Of a stretch of DNA of 64,000 nt, positions 16,234 to 24,530 are shown piece by piece (within the stretch, counting starts at the first letter, position 1; each line of letters opens with the position of its first letter). The stretch is from [Mycobacterium] vasticus (GTDB lineage: Bacteria > Actinomycetota > Actinomycetes > Mycobacteriales > Mycobacteriaceae). Under the pieces are notes generated by a model. That model did no database searches, had not been told where the DNA came from, and was given only the letters and a program-made list of their open reading frames with translations. Position numbers and translations under genes: made by a program. The stretch covers positions 1,585,647 through 1,649,646 of the forward strand of contig NZ_CP084028.1 of the NCBI RefSeq assembly GCF_020181595.1, read 5' to 3'.

Positions 16234-17616
16234 ATGCGTGCGACTAGCAGTCGGGGTGAGATTGTCGCAGCCTTCGACGCCCTGACCGCGGCCCTGGACC
16301 GGGTCTCGGAGTTGAACTTCGACGTCCTGACCTCCCGGGAAGCCCTGGCCATGCTGGAGCGCTGCGAGAAGCTGCGCCGACGCCTGCCCGCAGTCGAACA
16401 TCCCCTGGTCAACCAGATCGCGACTGCTGATCCGGGCGAGATCGGCGGCAAGCCCGCCTGGGTACTGGCCGACACACTGCGGATCACCCGGGGTGAGGCC
16501 CGGCGGCGGATCACCGACGCCGAGCAGTTGGGGCCCCGACGCACTCTGACCGGGGAACCGTTGGAGCCCGTGCTGCCAGCCGTGGCTGCTGCGCAACGCG
16601 ACGGCAAGCTCGGGGCGGGCCATATCGCGGTGATCCGGTCGTTCTTCGACTACCTACCCGTCGGCATCGATGCGGGTACCCGGGCCCAGGCCGAGAAGCA
16701 TCTCACCGAACTGGCCGGCCGGTGCCGGCCCGACGAACTGGCCAAGCTGGCGCAACGTCTGGCCGATCACCTGCACCCCGACGGTGATGAACCCGACGAG
16801 CGGGCCGAGCAGCAACGCGCCAAACGCCGCGGGGTGACGTTCGGCCCCCAAGACCGCGACGGCATGACCCCGATCAGCGGATTCCTCGACCCCCAAGCAC
16901 GGGCCACCCTCGATGCCGCTCTGGCCCCGTTGACCGCACCAGGAATGTGCAACCCCGAGGACCTCGCCCCCTGCACCAGTGGCACCCCCACCCAGGCCCA
17001 GATCGACGCCGACTCCCGCACTGAAGCCCAACGCCGACACGATGCCCTGACCGCGATGGGCCGCGCCCTGCTGGCCTCCGGGGATCTCGGCCAGCACAAC
17101 GGCCTGCCCGCCACGATCGTCGTCTCGGTCGACCTGGCTGACCTGGAAGCCGCCACCGGAAAAGCTCTCACCGGCGGCGGCACCTGGCTACCCATGGGCG
17201 ATGTCATCTCCCTGGCCACCCACGCGCATCACTACCTACGGATCCACCACAAAGGCAAAGAGATCGCCCTGGTCCACAGCAAACGACTGGCCTCACCAGG
17301 GCAGCGGATCGTGCTCTACGCGAAAGAGCGCGGCTGTTCGCATCCGGGCTGCACCGTCCCGGCGTATCTCTGCGAAGTGCATCACGACCTCGACTACGCG
17401 GCCACCAACATCACCGACATCGGCGGCCTGAGCCTGCGCTGCGGGCCGCATCACCAACTCCTGACCAACAATGGCTGGAAAACCCGCAAACGACACGACG
17501 GCACCACCGAAACACTGCCCCCACCGCACCTCGACCGAGGACAAGCACGCACCAACACCTACCACCACCCCGAAAAACTATTGCAGGACAGCGATTCCGA
17601 CGACGACCCCGGTTAG
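16234..17616 (+). CDS. DUF222 / HNH endonuclease of the 13E12 repeat family
   Basis: This 460-residue protein has the DUF222 N-terminal domain ([20 protein letters not shown], then the [16 protein letters not shown] block) and a C-terminal HNH nuclease domain, [22 protein letters not shown] with [15 protein letters not shown]. It belongs to the multicopy 13E12 family found throughout mycobacterial genomes, thought to be selfish or mobile. The gene is intact. The flanks at about 16090 and 17620 show no clear terminal repeats, so transposition or phage att involvement cannot be shown. It sits at the junction between the accessory block and comEA. Confidence 0.88.
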   Translation: MRATSSRGEIVAAFDALTAALDRVSELNFDVLTSREALAMLERCEKLRRRLPAVEHPLVNQIATADPGEIGGKPAWVLADTLRITRGEARRRITDAEQLGPRRTLTGEPLEPVLPAVAAAQRDGKLGAGHIAVIRSFFDYLPVGIDAGTRAQAEKHLTELAGRCRPDELAKLAQRLADHLHPDGDEPDERAEQQRAKRRGVTFGPQDRDGMTPISGFLDPQARATLDAALAPLTAPGMCNPEDLAPCTSGTPTQAQIDADSRTEAQRRHDALTAMGRALLASGDLGQHNGLPATIVVSVDLADLEAATGKALTGGGTWLPMGDVISLATHAHHYLRIHHKGKEIALVHSKRLASPGQRIVLYAKERGCSHPGCTVPAYLCEVHHDLDYAATNITDIGGLSLRCGPHHQLLTNNGWKTRKRHDGTTETLPPPHLDRGQARTNTYHHPEKLLQDSDSDDDPG

Positions 17617-17726
17617 CGTCGGTCGCGAACTCGGGTTGTCCACACCCTGGCGGCCGTCCACAGAAGGGGCCTGACAGCCGCTGAAGGCGAGCTCGATCGC
17701 CGGTGCCGGTGCCTACCGTCGGCGCT

Positions 17727-18584
17727 ATGTCACCTGAAGCACCCGGCGAGCGGTTGCAGCGTCGCCTCGGTCTGTTGCCGGACTCCGGCGTCGGAGCCGA
17801 GACTGCTGACGCCGATGACGAGACCGACCCCGATCAATCGATGCCCGGCTGGCTGCCGGATCCGTCGGCGGAGCCCGGTTGGCTTGCCAAGGTGCGCGCC
17901 GATCCCGGCCGGGCCGGGGCGATCGTGCTGGCGGTGATCGCCGCGCTGGCCGTACTGGTCACGGTGTTCACCGTGGTACGTGACCAGCCCGCACCGGTGG
18001 TGAGCGCCAAACTTCCTGCGGTGGAGATGGCTTCGGCCGCCAGTCCACAGGTCGCCGAGCCCGTCGCCGGCTCTGCCGCGCCCGCCTCCGGCTCTGCCGC
18101 GCCCGAGACCGTGGTGGTCAGCGTGGTCGGGCTGGTGCACAAACCCGGCCTGGCGACGCTGGCGCCCGGTTCGCGGATCGCCGACGCACTGACCGCCGCC
18201 GGTGGGGCCCTCGACGGCGCCGACACGATCGGCCTGAACCTGGCCCGTCCGCTCATCGACGGTGAGCAGATCGTGGTCGGCCTGCAGCCTCCGCCGGGGC
18301 GGCCGGTGCTGGGCAGCTCGGTCGGATCGGGCAGACCCGCTCCGGAGGCGCCCAGTACCAGCAGCACCGCGCCGCCTGCCGCGAAATCGGGTGAGCCGGT
18401 CAACCTCAACACCGCGACCGCCGATCAGCTCGACACGCTGCCCGGGGTCGGGCCGGTGACCGCGGCCGCCATCGTGGCCTGGCGCACCACGCACGGCAAG
18501 TTCGCCACCGTCGACCAGCTCGGCGACGTCGACGGTATCGGCCCGGCGCGCCTGGAGAAGCTGCGTGCGCTGGTCCGCGTGTGA
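17727..18584 (+). CDS. comEA: ComEA-like DNA-binding protein with SLBB and helix-hairpin-helix domains
   Basis: Starting at ATG 17727, the 285-residue protein has a cytoplasmic N-terminus and one TM helix (AIVLAVIAALAVLVTVFTVV). An SLBB-like domain follows (VVSVVGLVHKPGLATLAPGS), then a C-terminal double helix-hairpin-helix (VNLNTATADQLDTLPGVGPV). The HhH domain binds double-stranded DNA. In transformable bacteria ComEA hands DNA to the ComEC channel, which is encoded 3 bp downstream. Natural transformation is not established for most mycobacteria, so a transport role is an inference. Counterpart of Rv2415c. Confidence 0.9.
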   Translation: MSPEAPGERLQRRLGLLPDSGVGAETADADDETDPDQSMPGWLPDPSAEPGWLAKVRADPGRAGAIVLAVIAALAVLVTVFTVVRDQPAPVVSAKLPAVEMASAASPQVAEPVAGSAAPASGSAAPETVVVSVVGLVHKPGLATLAPGSRIADALTAAGGALDGADTIGLNLARPLIDGEQIVVGLQPPPGRPVLGSSVGSGRPAPEAPSTSSTAPPAAKSGEPVNLNTATADQLDTLPGVGPVTAAAIVAWRTTHGKFATVDQLGDVDGIGPARLEKLRALVRV

Positions 18585-18587
18585 GCG

Positions 18588-20147
18588 GTGACGCCACAGG
18601 CGGGCGCCCCGGAGGCGCCGCGCCTGGACGTCCGGCTGGTGCCGGCCGCGCTGGTCGGCTGGGGCGTCACCGCGGCCGGTATCCGATGGCAGATCGGTGC
18701 TGCACTGGCGGTGGTCTGCGCCCTGCTCGCGGTCGGAGCGGTGGCGATGTGCTGCTACGCCGGACGTGCCCGGCGACCCGGCTGGCGGCTGGCCGGGGCG
18801 ACCCTGGCCGCCGCGTCGGCGGTGGGCGCGGGGTTCGGCTGGGCGGTTGCGCTGCGCACTGACGCGGTACAGGCCCACCCGATCACCGCGGTGTTCGGCG
18901 GCACCACGACCGTGACGGTCACTCCGAGTGAGAGCCCGCTGTCCGCCGGCGCCCGGCGGGTGATGTTCCGGGCCACCCTGCAACGGCTCGACGGTGCCGA
19001 CTCCTCGGGCCGGGTGGTGGTCTTCTCGTCCGGCATGAACGCCGCCGAGGTGATGGTCGGCCAGCCGATGACCTTTCGCGCCAAGGTCGCCCGCCCGTCC
19101 CGCCGCGACCTGACAGTGGCGGCGCTGACGGCTCAGGAACGGCCGCGGCTGAGCGAGCCCGGTGTAATCGCGCGGGCGGCTCACCGGGTCCGGGCCAGGT
19201 TCGCTGCCGCGGCCCGGCAGGTGTTGCCCGACGAGCAGGCCAGGATGCTGCCCGCCCTGGTCCTCGGTGACACCTCGGCCATCTCCGAGCCGACCGGACG
19301 GGAGTTTCGGGCCGCGGGCCTCACCCACCTGATGGCCGTCTCCGGAGCGAACGTGACGATCGTCTGCGGCGCGGTGCTGTTCTCGGCGCGACTGGTCGGG
19401 CCGCGGGCCGCCGCCGGGCTGGCCGGCATCGCCCTGGTGGCGTTCGTGATCGTCGTGCAGCCGACAGCCAGCGTGCTGCGAGCCGCGGCGATGGGGGCAA
19501 TAGCACTGCTGGGCGTGGTCTCGGCGCGGCAACGCCAAGCCATCCCGAGCCTGGCCGCCAGCGTGCTGATGCTGCTGGCGCTGGCCCCGCAGTTGGCCGT
19601 CGACGTCGGGTTCGCGCTGTCGGTGGCTGCCACCGCTGCCCTGGTGCTGATCGCACCGGTGTGGGCGGCCCGGCTGGTGGCTCGCGGCTGGCCCAAACCC
19701 CTGGCCGTGGCCGTGAGTGTGGCGTGGTCGGCAAACCTGGTGACCGCGCCGCTGATCGCCGCCATCTCCGGCCGGCTCAGCCTCGTCAGCACGCTGGCCA
19801 ACCTGGCGGTGGCCGTCCTGGTGGCCCCGATCACGGTGCTGGGCAGCGCGGCGGCGGTGCTGTGCGGGTGCTGGCCCACGGCCGCTCAACTGTTGATGCG
19901 TTTCACCGGCCCCGAGCTGTGGTGGGTGTGCCGGGTGGCGCACTGGACCGCCAACGTTCCGGCGGCGACCGTGCCGGTACCCGCGGGCACGGCCGGGGTG
20001 GTCGGCGTCGGCGCCGCCGCGGTGCTGGTGGTGATCTGCTGGCGCTGGCGATGGGGCCGCTGGGTGCTGGCCGCGCTGGCGTTGGGCCTGCTGGCGTTCT
20101 CGGCCTCGCAGATGCTGACCGGCTGGTCGGGTGTCGGCACTGCGTGA
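18588..20147 (+). CDS. comEC: ComEC/Rec2-like membrane channel, competence domain only
   Basis: The GTG at 18588 gives a 519-residue polytopic membrane protein. It has the Competence domain signature (LVLGDTSAISEPTGREFRAAGLTHLMAVSG) near residues 220-255 and about ten TM helices. The C-terminal metallo-beta-lactamase domain that many ComEC proteins carry for DNA degradation is absent; the protein ends soon after the last TM helices. This short form is usual in mycobacteria (compare Rv2414c). It lies between comEA and holA. A DNA-import role is family knowledge, not shown here. Confidence 0.88.
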   Translation: MTPQAGAPEAPRLDVRLVPAALVGWGVTAAGIRWQIGAALAVVCALLAVGAVAMCCYAGRARRPGWRLAGATLAAASAVGAGFGWAVALRTDAVQAHPITAVFGGTTTVTVTPSESPLSAGARRVMFRATLQRLDGADSSGRVVVFSSGMNAAEVMVGQPMTFRAKVARPSRRDLTVAALTAQERPRLSEPGVIARAAHRVRARFAAAARQVLPDEQARMLPALVLGDTSAISEPTGREFRAAGLTHLMAVSGANVTIVCGAVLFSARLVGPRAAAGLAGIALVAFVIVVQPTASVLRAAAMGAIALLGVVSARQRQAIPSLAASVLMLLALAPQLAVDVGFALSVAATAALVLIAPVWAARLVARGWPKPLAVAVSVAWSANLVTAPLIAAISGRLSLVSTLANLAVAVLVAPITVLGSAAAVLCGCWPTAAQLLMRFTGPELWWVCRVAHWTANVPAATVPVPAGTAGVVGVGAAAVLVVICWRWRWGRWVLAALALGLLAFSASQMLTGWSGVGTA

Positions 20148-20159
20148 CACGATTGCCGG

Positions 20160-21122
20160 GTGAGCCAACCGGTTTCGCCGTTGCATCTGATCCTCGGTGA
20201 TGAGGAGCTGCTCGTCGAACGTGCTGTCTCGCAGGTGACAGCCGCCGTGCGCACGCAGGCCGGCAGCACCGACGTCCCGGTGGACCGGATGCGCGCCGGG
20301 GAGGTCGAGGCCGGTGAACTGGCCGAGCTGCTGAGCCCGTCGCTGTTCGCCGATGAACGGGTGGTGGTGCTCGAGGCCGCGGGCGAAGCCGGGAAGGAAG
20401 CCGTGGCGCTCATCGCCGCGACGGCCGCCGACGTTCCGCTCGGCACCGTGCTGGTGGTCGTGCATTCCGGTGCCGGGCGGGCCAAGGCCCTGGCCGGGCA
20501 ACTGCGCGAACTCGGCGCCGAGGTGCATACCTGCGCGAAGATCACCAAGGCCACCGAACGCGCCGACTTCGTCCGCGCCGAGTTCCGCCGGCTCAAGGTC
20601 CGCGTCGACGACGCATGTGTCACCGCGCTGCTGGATGCCGTCGGTTCCGACATCCGCGAACTGGCCGCAGCCTGCTCACAGCTGGTCGCCGACACCGGAG
20701 GCCACGTCGACGCCATCGCGGTGCGGCGCTACCACAGCGGCAAGGCCGAGGTGAAGGGCTTCGACGTCGCCGACAAGGCCGTCGTGGGCGACGTCGCCGG
20801 TGCCGTCGAAGCACTGCGCTGGGCCAGGCTGCGCGGCGAACCGCACGTGGTGCTGGCCGACGCTCTGGCCGAAGCGATCCACACCATCGCCCGGGTGCGC
20901 GGCAAGTCCGGCGACCCCTATCGGCTGGCCGGTGAACTGGGTATGCCGCCGTGGCGGGTGCAGAAGGCGCAGAAGCAGGCCCGGCTCTGGGAGCAGGCGT
21001 CGGTTGCGGTGGCGGTGCGGCTGGTCGCCGCCCTCAACGCCGACGTCAAGGGCGCCGCCGTCGACGCCGACTACGCCCTGGAGGCCGCGGTTCGCCGCGT
21101 CGCCGAGCTGGCGGATCGCTGA
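20160..21122 (+). CDS. holA: DNA polymerase III delta subunit
   Basis: HolA opens the beta sliding clamp as part of the clamp loader. The 320-residue protein starts at GTG 20160 ([26 protein letters not shown]) and shows the AAA-like delta fold: [10 protein letters not shown] near the N-terminus, a middle region with [19 protein letters not shown] and a helical C-terminal collar domain. A divergent, non-Walker nucleotide site is normal for delta. It follows comEC by 12 bp, and holA beside comEC is a common bacterial arrangement. Counterpart of Rv2413c. Confidence 0.92.
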   Translation: MSQPVSPLHLILGDEELLVERAVSQVTAAVRTQAGSTDVPVDRMRAGEVEAGELAELLSPSLFADERVVVLEAAGEAGKEAVALIAATAADVPLGTVLVVVHSGAGRAKALAGQLRELGAEVHTCAKITKATERADFVRAEFRRLKVRVDDACVTALLDAVGSDIRELAAACSQLVADTGGHVDAIAVRRYHSGKAEVKGFDVADKAVVGDVAGAVEALRWARLRGEPHVVLADALAEAIHTIARVRGKSGDPYRLAGELGMPPWRVQKAQKQARLWEQASVAVAVRLVAALNADVKGAAVDADYALEAAVRRVAELADR

Positions 21123-21130
21123 GCCCAGAC

Positions 21131-21173
21131 AACACGAGAGCCCCCGTTCCGGATGGAATCGGGGGCCCGTGTT
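21131..21173. terminator. Bidirectional hairpin terminator between holA and rpsT
   Basis: AACACG pairs with CGTGTT, and inside it GCCCCCG pairs with CGGGGGC, forming a two-part stem around a 13-base loop. It lies between two convergent genes and can serve both, though neither side has a clear U-tract. Confidence 0.7.
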
Positions 21174-21191
21174 CGCGGATGACCCGCGGGA

Positions 21192-21452
21192 TCAGAGCTT
21201 GTTGAGCGCCTGCGCCAACGCCGACTTCTTGTTGGCGGCCTGGTTCTTGTGGATCACGCCCTTGCTGGCGGCTTTGTCCAGCTTGCGGCTGGTCGACAGC
21301 AGCAACTCGCCGGCCTTCTCCTTGTCGCCGGCCTCGGCGGCCTCGCGGAACGAACGGATCGCGGTGCGCACCGCCGACTTCACCGACTGGTTGCGCAGCC
21401 GAGCGCGCTCGTTGGTCCGGTTGCGCTTCACCTGCGACTTGATGTTGGCCAC
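21192..21452 (-). CDS. rpsT: 30S ribosomal protein S20
   Basis: S20 binds 16S rRNA early in small-subunit assembly. The GTG start at 21452 gives 86 residues, [20 protein letters not shown], the standard S20 beginning, with AAGG-type ribosome binding sequence upstream. The protein is very basic and ends with [11 protein letters not shown], as in other actinobacteria. A longer in-frame form to 21500 would add 16 unrelated residues. Counterpart of Rv2412c. Confidence 0.97.
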   Translation of the reverse strand: MANIKSQVKRNRTNERARLRNQSVKSAVRTAIRSFREAAEAGDKEKAGELLLSTSRKLDKAASKGVIHKNQAANKKSALAQALNKL

Positions 21453-21553
21453 GAATGTTCCTTCGCAAAAACTTGAGGTTTGGGTCGAGCCTCCCGACAC
21501 GGGGGCAACGGCTGTTCAGGCTACCAGCTGGTGAGGCAACTCCCCAACTCGGC

Positions 21554-22411
21554 TCAACCGCGCGCGCTCACCTCAACCCGGTGCAGGTCGTCGCCGAGCT
21601 CGATCGGCCCGTCGAACTCCGCGGCGGCCAACGCCCGCCACTGCTCCTCCTGCCCGGGTGCGATGGCAGGTACGTAGTGGGTCAGCACCAGGGTGCCCAC
21701 CCCGGCGCGGCGGGCCGTCGCGCCGGCTTCGGCCACCGAGGAGTGGTAGTCGCAGATGTCGCGGATCCGCTGCTGGGGCAGTGCGTCGATCAGGTCCTTA
21801 CGTATCACGGTGTGCACCAGAGCGCCGGCTCCGGCGGCCAGCTCATCGAGGCTGTCGCACGGCACCGTGTCCCCGGCCAGCACCACCGAGGCCGTTCCGC
21901 CGGCATCGGAGTGCTCGACCCGGAACGCGATGGTGGGCGCCACCGGGCGGTGATCGGTGGGTGCGACGGTGATCCGGACGCCGTCGCGATCCCAGACCTG
22001 ACCGTCGGTGTGCTCGGCCACCTGCACCGGGGGAGGTGCGGTCAGGTCGGCGTGGTGGGCGATCCGGTAGCCGATGTCGTGGCCGAACGCCTGCAGCGTG
22101 GCCGCCACGACCTCGGCCGTACCCGGCGGTCCGATGATGGGCAGCGGCGCGGGGTCCGGGGTGAACGTGGTGACCCACCGGGTGATCATCAGGTCGCCGA
22201 GGTCGGCGATGTGGTCGCTGTGCAGGTGGGTGAGCAACAGCGCGGACAGCGTGTTGGCCGAGCCGCCCGCCGCGGCCAGCCGCTGCAGCACCCCGCGCCC
22301 GCAGTCGACCAACAGCTGTTGGCCGCCGGCTCTGATCAGCGTCGACGGTCCGGCGCGCTGCGGGTCGGGAATCGGGCTGCCGGTACCCAGCAGGGTGATC
22401 TCGATACTCAT
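21554..22411 (-). CDS. RNase Z-like metallo-beta-lactamase fold protein
   Basis: The 285-residue protein begins [20 protein letters not shown] and carries the zinc motif THLHSDH (residues 61-67), with later histidines in [10 protein letters not shown] and [11 protein letters not shown]. This layout matches ribonuclease Z, the tRNA 3'-processing endonuclease, and counterpart Rv2407. Members without the full exosite arm can act on other substrates, such as phosphodiesters, so the tRNA role is probable rather than certain. It is transcribed alone and divergently from the CBS gene. Confidence 0.82.
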   Translation of the reverse strand: MSIEITLLGTGSPIPDPQRAGPSTLIRAGGQQLLVDCGRGVLQRLAAAGGSANTLSALLLTHLHSDHIADLGDLMITRWVTTFTPDPAPLPIIGPPGTAEVVAATLQAFGHDIGYRIAHHADLTAPPPVQVAEHTDGQVWDRDGVRITVAPTDHRPVAPTIAFRVEHSDAGGTASVVLAGDTVPCDSLDELAAGAGALVHTVIRKDLIDALPQQRIRDICDYHSSVAEAGATARRAGVGTLVLTHYVPAIAPGQEEQWRALAAAEFDGPIELGDDLHRVEVSARG

Positions 22412-22527
22412 GACCTCACATATGCCACATTCAGGTGTGCCGGCGAAAGACTTTGCGTCATCGGGCCCCTCCGCCAGGCAAATGACCTAGCCTGGTGTGA
22501 AGCAGATCACTGCGGCGGGAGGCCTCT

Positions 22528-22956
22528 ATGCGTATCGCGGACGTATTGCGGAACAAGGGCGCGGCGGTGGTGACCATCCATCCGGACGCCACGGTCATGG
22601 AATTCCTCGCCGGTCTGGCCGAGCACAACATCGGTGCCATGGTGGTCATGGGCCCCGACGGCCTGCAGGGGGTGGCCTCCGAACGTGATGTCGTGCGGCA
22701 GCTGAACGTCCATGGCGCCAGCCTGCTGGCCCGACCGGTTTCGGCAATCATGACCACTCTGGTGGCGACGTGCACCAAGGCCGACTCCGCCGACGACGTC
22801 AGCATGTTGATGACCGAGCACCGAGCACGCCACATACCCGTTCTCGAAGACGGACGGCTGGCCGGAATCGTCAGCATCGGCGACGTGGTCAAGTCCCGGA
22901 TGGAGGAGTTGCAGGCCGAGCACGCCCAGTTGCGCTCCTACATCAGCCAGGGATAG
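22528..22956 (+). CDS. Tandem CBS-domain protein
   Basis: This 142-residue soluble protein consists almost wholly of two CBS motifs: MRIADVLRNKGAAVVTIHPD with the block ending GVASERDVVRQL, and SAIMTTLVATCTKADSADDV with the block RHIPVLEDGRLAGIVSIGDV. CBS pairs bind adenosine nucleotides. Stand-alone pairs in mycobacteria include hypoxic response proteins. Counterpart of Rv2406c. No catalytic domain is attached, so it is likely a nucleotide-sensing or regulatory protein of unknown partner. Confidence 0.9.
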   Translation: MRIADVLRNKGAAVVTIHPDATVMEFLAGLAEHNIGAMVVMGPDGLQGVASERDVVRQLNVHGASLLARPVSAIMTTLVATCTKADSADDVSMLMTEHRARHIPVLEDGRLAGIVSIGDVVKSRMEELQAEHAQLRSYISQG

Positions 22957-22969
22957 CTCGGCTCCCGCC

Positions 22970-23533
22970 TCAGCTCCAGGCGTAGTCGCTGCGCAGTCGC
23001 GCGGCCACCACGTCGAACACCGTGCGCGCCAGGATGGCGCCCTCGCGCCGGATCGACTCCTCGGGCACGTCCAGGATCCGGTCCAGCCGCACCCAACTGG
23101 ATCGATGCTCCTCGTCCCAGCCGCCCGCGCCGATCCCCACCCAGTTCGCGTCGTCCTGGTGGCGTGTCTGGCTGGACAGCATCAGCCCCAGCAGGGTGGT
23201 GTGGTCGCGGCCGACGACCAGCACCGGGCGGTCTTTGCCCTGATGCGGATCGTCCTCGTAGGCCACCCAGGTCCAGACGATCTCGCCCGGGTCGGCCCGG
23301 CCGTTGAGGTCGGGGGAGTAGACCAGCTTGCGGGCGCGATGCGCGGTGGGGACGCTGCTGTTGGTGACCGGCCGGCCGGCCGGTATCGCCGGTGTCTGAT
23401 CGGACGGCGCGCCGGTGAGCACTTCCAGGCCGATCTTGATGCCCTGCTCGATCAACCTGGGAGCTTCGTTGAACACCAGGTTCTCGGCGAACTCCTGCAC
23501 GGTCTGCCACGGGGTCTTCCGGGGGGAAGCCAT
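22970..23533 (-). CDS. PemK/MazF-like (type II toxin fold) protein
   Basis: The ATG at 23533 gives 187 residues, MASPRKTPWQTVQEFAENLV onward. After a helical N-terminus of about 60 residues there is a PemK-like beta-barrel: LNGRADPGEIVWTWVAYEDD, then RPVLVVGRDHTTLLGLMLSS, the strand pattern of MazF/PemK toxins. It matches Rv2405, a conserved protein annotated as PemK-like. No antitoxin gene is adjacent (the neighbours are a CBS protein and a secreted protein), so it is probably not a toxin-antitoxin module but a domesticated member. Confidence 0.75.
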   Translation of the reverse strand: MASPRKTPWQTVQEFAENLVFNEAPRLIEQGIKIGLEVLTGAPSDQTPAIPAGRPVTNSSVPTAHRARKLVYSPDLNGRADPGEIVWTWVAYEDDPHQGKDRPVLVVGRDHTTLLGLMLSSQTRHQDDANWVGIGAGGWDEEHRSSWVRLDRILDVPEESIRREGAILARTVFDVVAARLRSDYAWS

Positions 23534-23838
23534 GGTCGCAGCATAGGCGACTGTGGGGAGCGCCCGGGCCGGGTAATCGGCCGGGTGGGGCAAGGGTGAG
23601 GGCGGGCGCGGCGCTCACTTGGCAGCCTCCGGGGGCGACTGTAGCGGGGATCACACTCTCCGGTCCACCTGGCAGAACCTGATAAAACAGCCAGCCAGCT
23701 GACGATTAAATGAGTACCAAAATTGTAATTATCACAGGCTGTCGTTACGTTTGAGCGAGCTTGCAGCAGACGGTGCTGGGGGGCCTCCGGGCGGGCAGAC
23801 AACTGCCTGCTGGATAGACATCGTGAAGGGAATTTCCT
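23534..23838. other. Intergenic region, AT-rich near 23690-23750
   Basis: About 305 bases without a gene separate the PemK-like gene from the secreted protein. Around 23700-23740 the DNA is much richer in A and T than its surroundings (for example AAAATTGTAATTATCACA), which fits a promoter or regulator site for the downstream secreted protein. I see no RNA gene or coding ORF in it. Confidence 0.4.
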
Positions 23839-24402
23839 ATGAACTTGAACAAGATTGGCGTGATCGGCACGTTCGCCGCCGGTGCGGCTCTGGCGCTGGC
23901 ACCGCTGGCGGCCGCCGAGGAGCCGGCGCCCTTCGACTGGAGCGGAATCGTCAAGGGCCAGCACGACTCGATGAACTGGCTCTTCAACACCGGTGCCAGC
24001 CTCACGGGTGTTCCGGCCGCCGACATCGTCGCGGCCAGCGCCACCTACCCGTTCGCCACCATCTCGCACGCGGACCTGCTGGCCAACGCGGACTTCGGCC
24101 AGTTCCTCTACGGCGCCAACTGGGAGACCGAGATGTCGAGCGGCGACTCGGGTTCCTACAACCTGCTCAACGGCGCGCTGATGGAGTTCAACAACGGCAG
24201 CAACACCTTCATGTGGGCGCTGATGAACAACGGCGACAACCTCGACTGGGACAGCGGTGCGCTGTTCGGTGGGAATGCCGCGATTGAAATTGCCACCGAG
24301 GCCGCCGCATCCGGCGACGGGTGGGCGCAGGCCGGTGACTACTTCGAGCTCGGGTTCAACGACATCATGGGCTACTTCAGCCCGGCCGAGGTCGCCGTCT
24401 AA
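23839..24402 (+). CDS. Secreted protein of unknown function
   Basis: The ATG at 23839 follows a GGGAATTTCCT stretch and gives 187 residues. A Sec signal peptide (MNLNKIGVIGTFAAGAALAL, cleavage after LAAAEE or close) precedes a mature acidic protein rich in Asn, Asp, Phe and Trp (SMNWLFNTGASLTGV, NLLNGALMEFNNGSNTFMWA, NGDNLDWDSGALFGGN). It has no cysteines and no recognisable domain. The style resembles small exported mycobacterial proteins related in look to PE/PPE or porin-like families, but I cannot place it. It has its own terminator (24422). Confidence 0.7.
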   Translation: MNLNKIGVIGTFAAGAALALAPLAAAEEPAPFDWSGIVKGQHDSMNWLFNTGASLTGVPAADIVAASATYPFATISHADLLANADFGQFLYGANWETEMSSGDSGSYNLLNGALMEFNNGSNTFMWALMNNGDNLDWDSGALFGGNAAIEIATEAAASGDGWAQAGDYFELGFNDIMGYFSPAEVAV

Positions 24403-24421
24403 ATCGTCGTAGCAACACCAG

Positions 24422-24453
24422 ACCCCCGGAGGCGCGAGCCTCCGGGGGTTTCG
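24422..24453 (+). terminator. Intrinsic terminator downstream of the secreted protein gene
   Basis: A perfect 12-bp stem (ACCCCCGGAGGC at 24422-24433 and its complement at 24438-24449) has a GCGA loop, a GNRA-type tetraloop, followed by TTTCG. It lies 20 bp after the stop of the secreted protein gene and upstream of lepA. Confidence 0.85.
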
Positions 24454-24530
24454 TGTTGTAGCCGCCGTCTCGCTACCCTGACAGGCAACCGGTACATACC
24501 GCCGTACCACCCGTTCACCAGGAGATTCCC

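Noticed and set aside
17636..17660. DnaA-box-like TTGTCCACA and a nearby GTCCACAG
   Set aside because: Only one full match and one partial one, no AT-rich unwinding region and no dnaA or dnaN nearby; not an origin.
17730..20528. Very long minus-strand open frame (932 codons) opposite comEA, comEC and holA
   Set aside because: It is the GC-rich antisense shadow of three well-supported genes; its translation is low-complexity Arg/Gly/His/Gln and has no domain.
22970..23533. PemK-like gene as half of a toxin-antitoxin module
   Set aside because: No antitoxin-like ORF lies beside it on either strand, and the same gene is conserved in M. tuberculosis in the same context.
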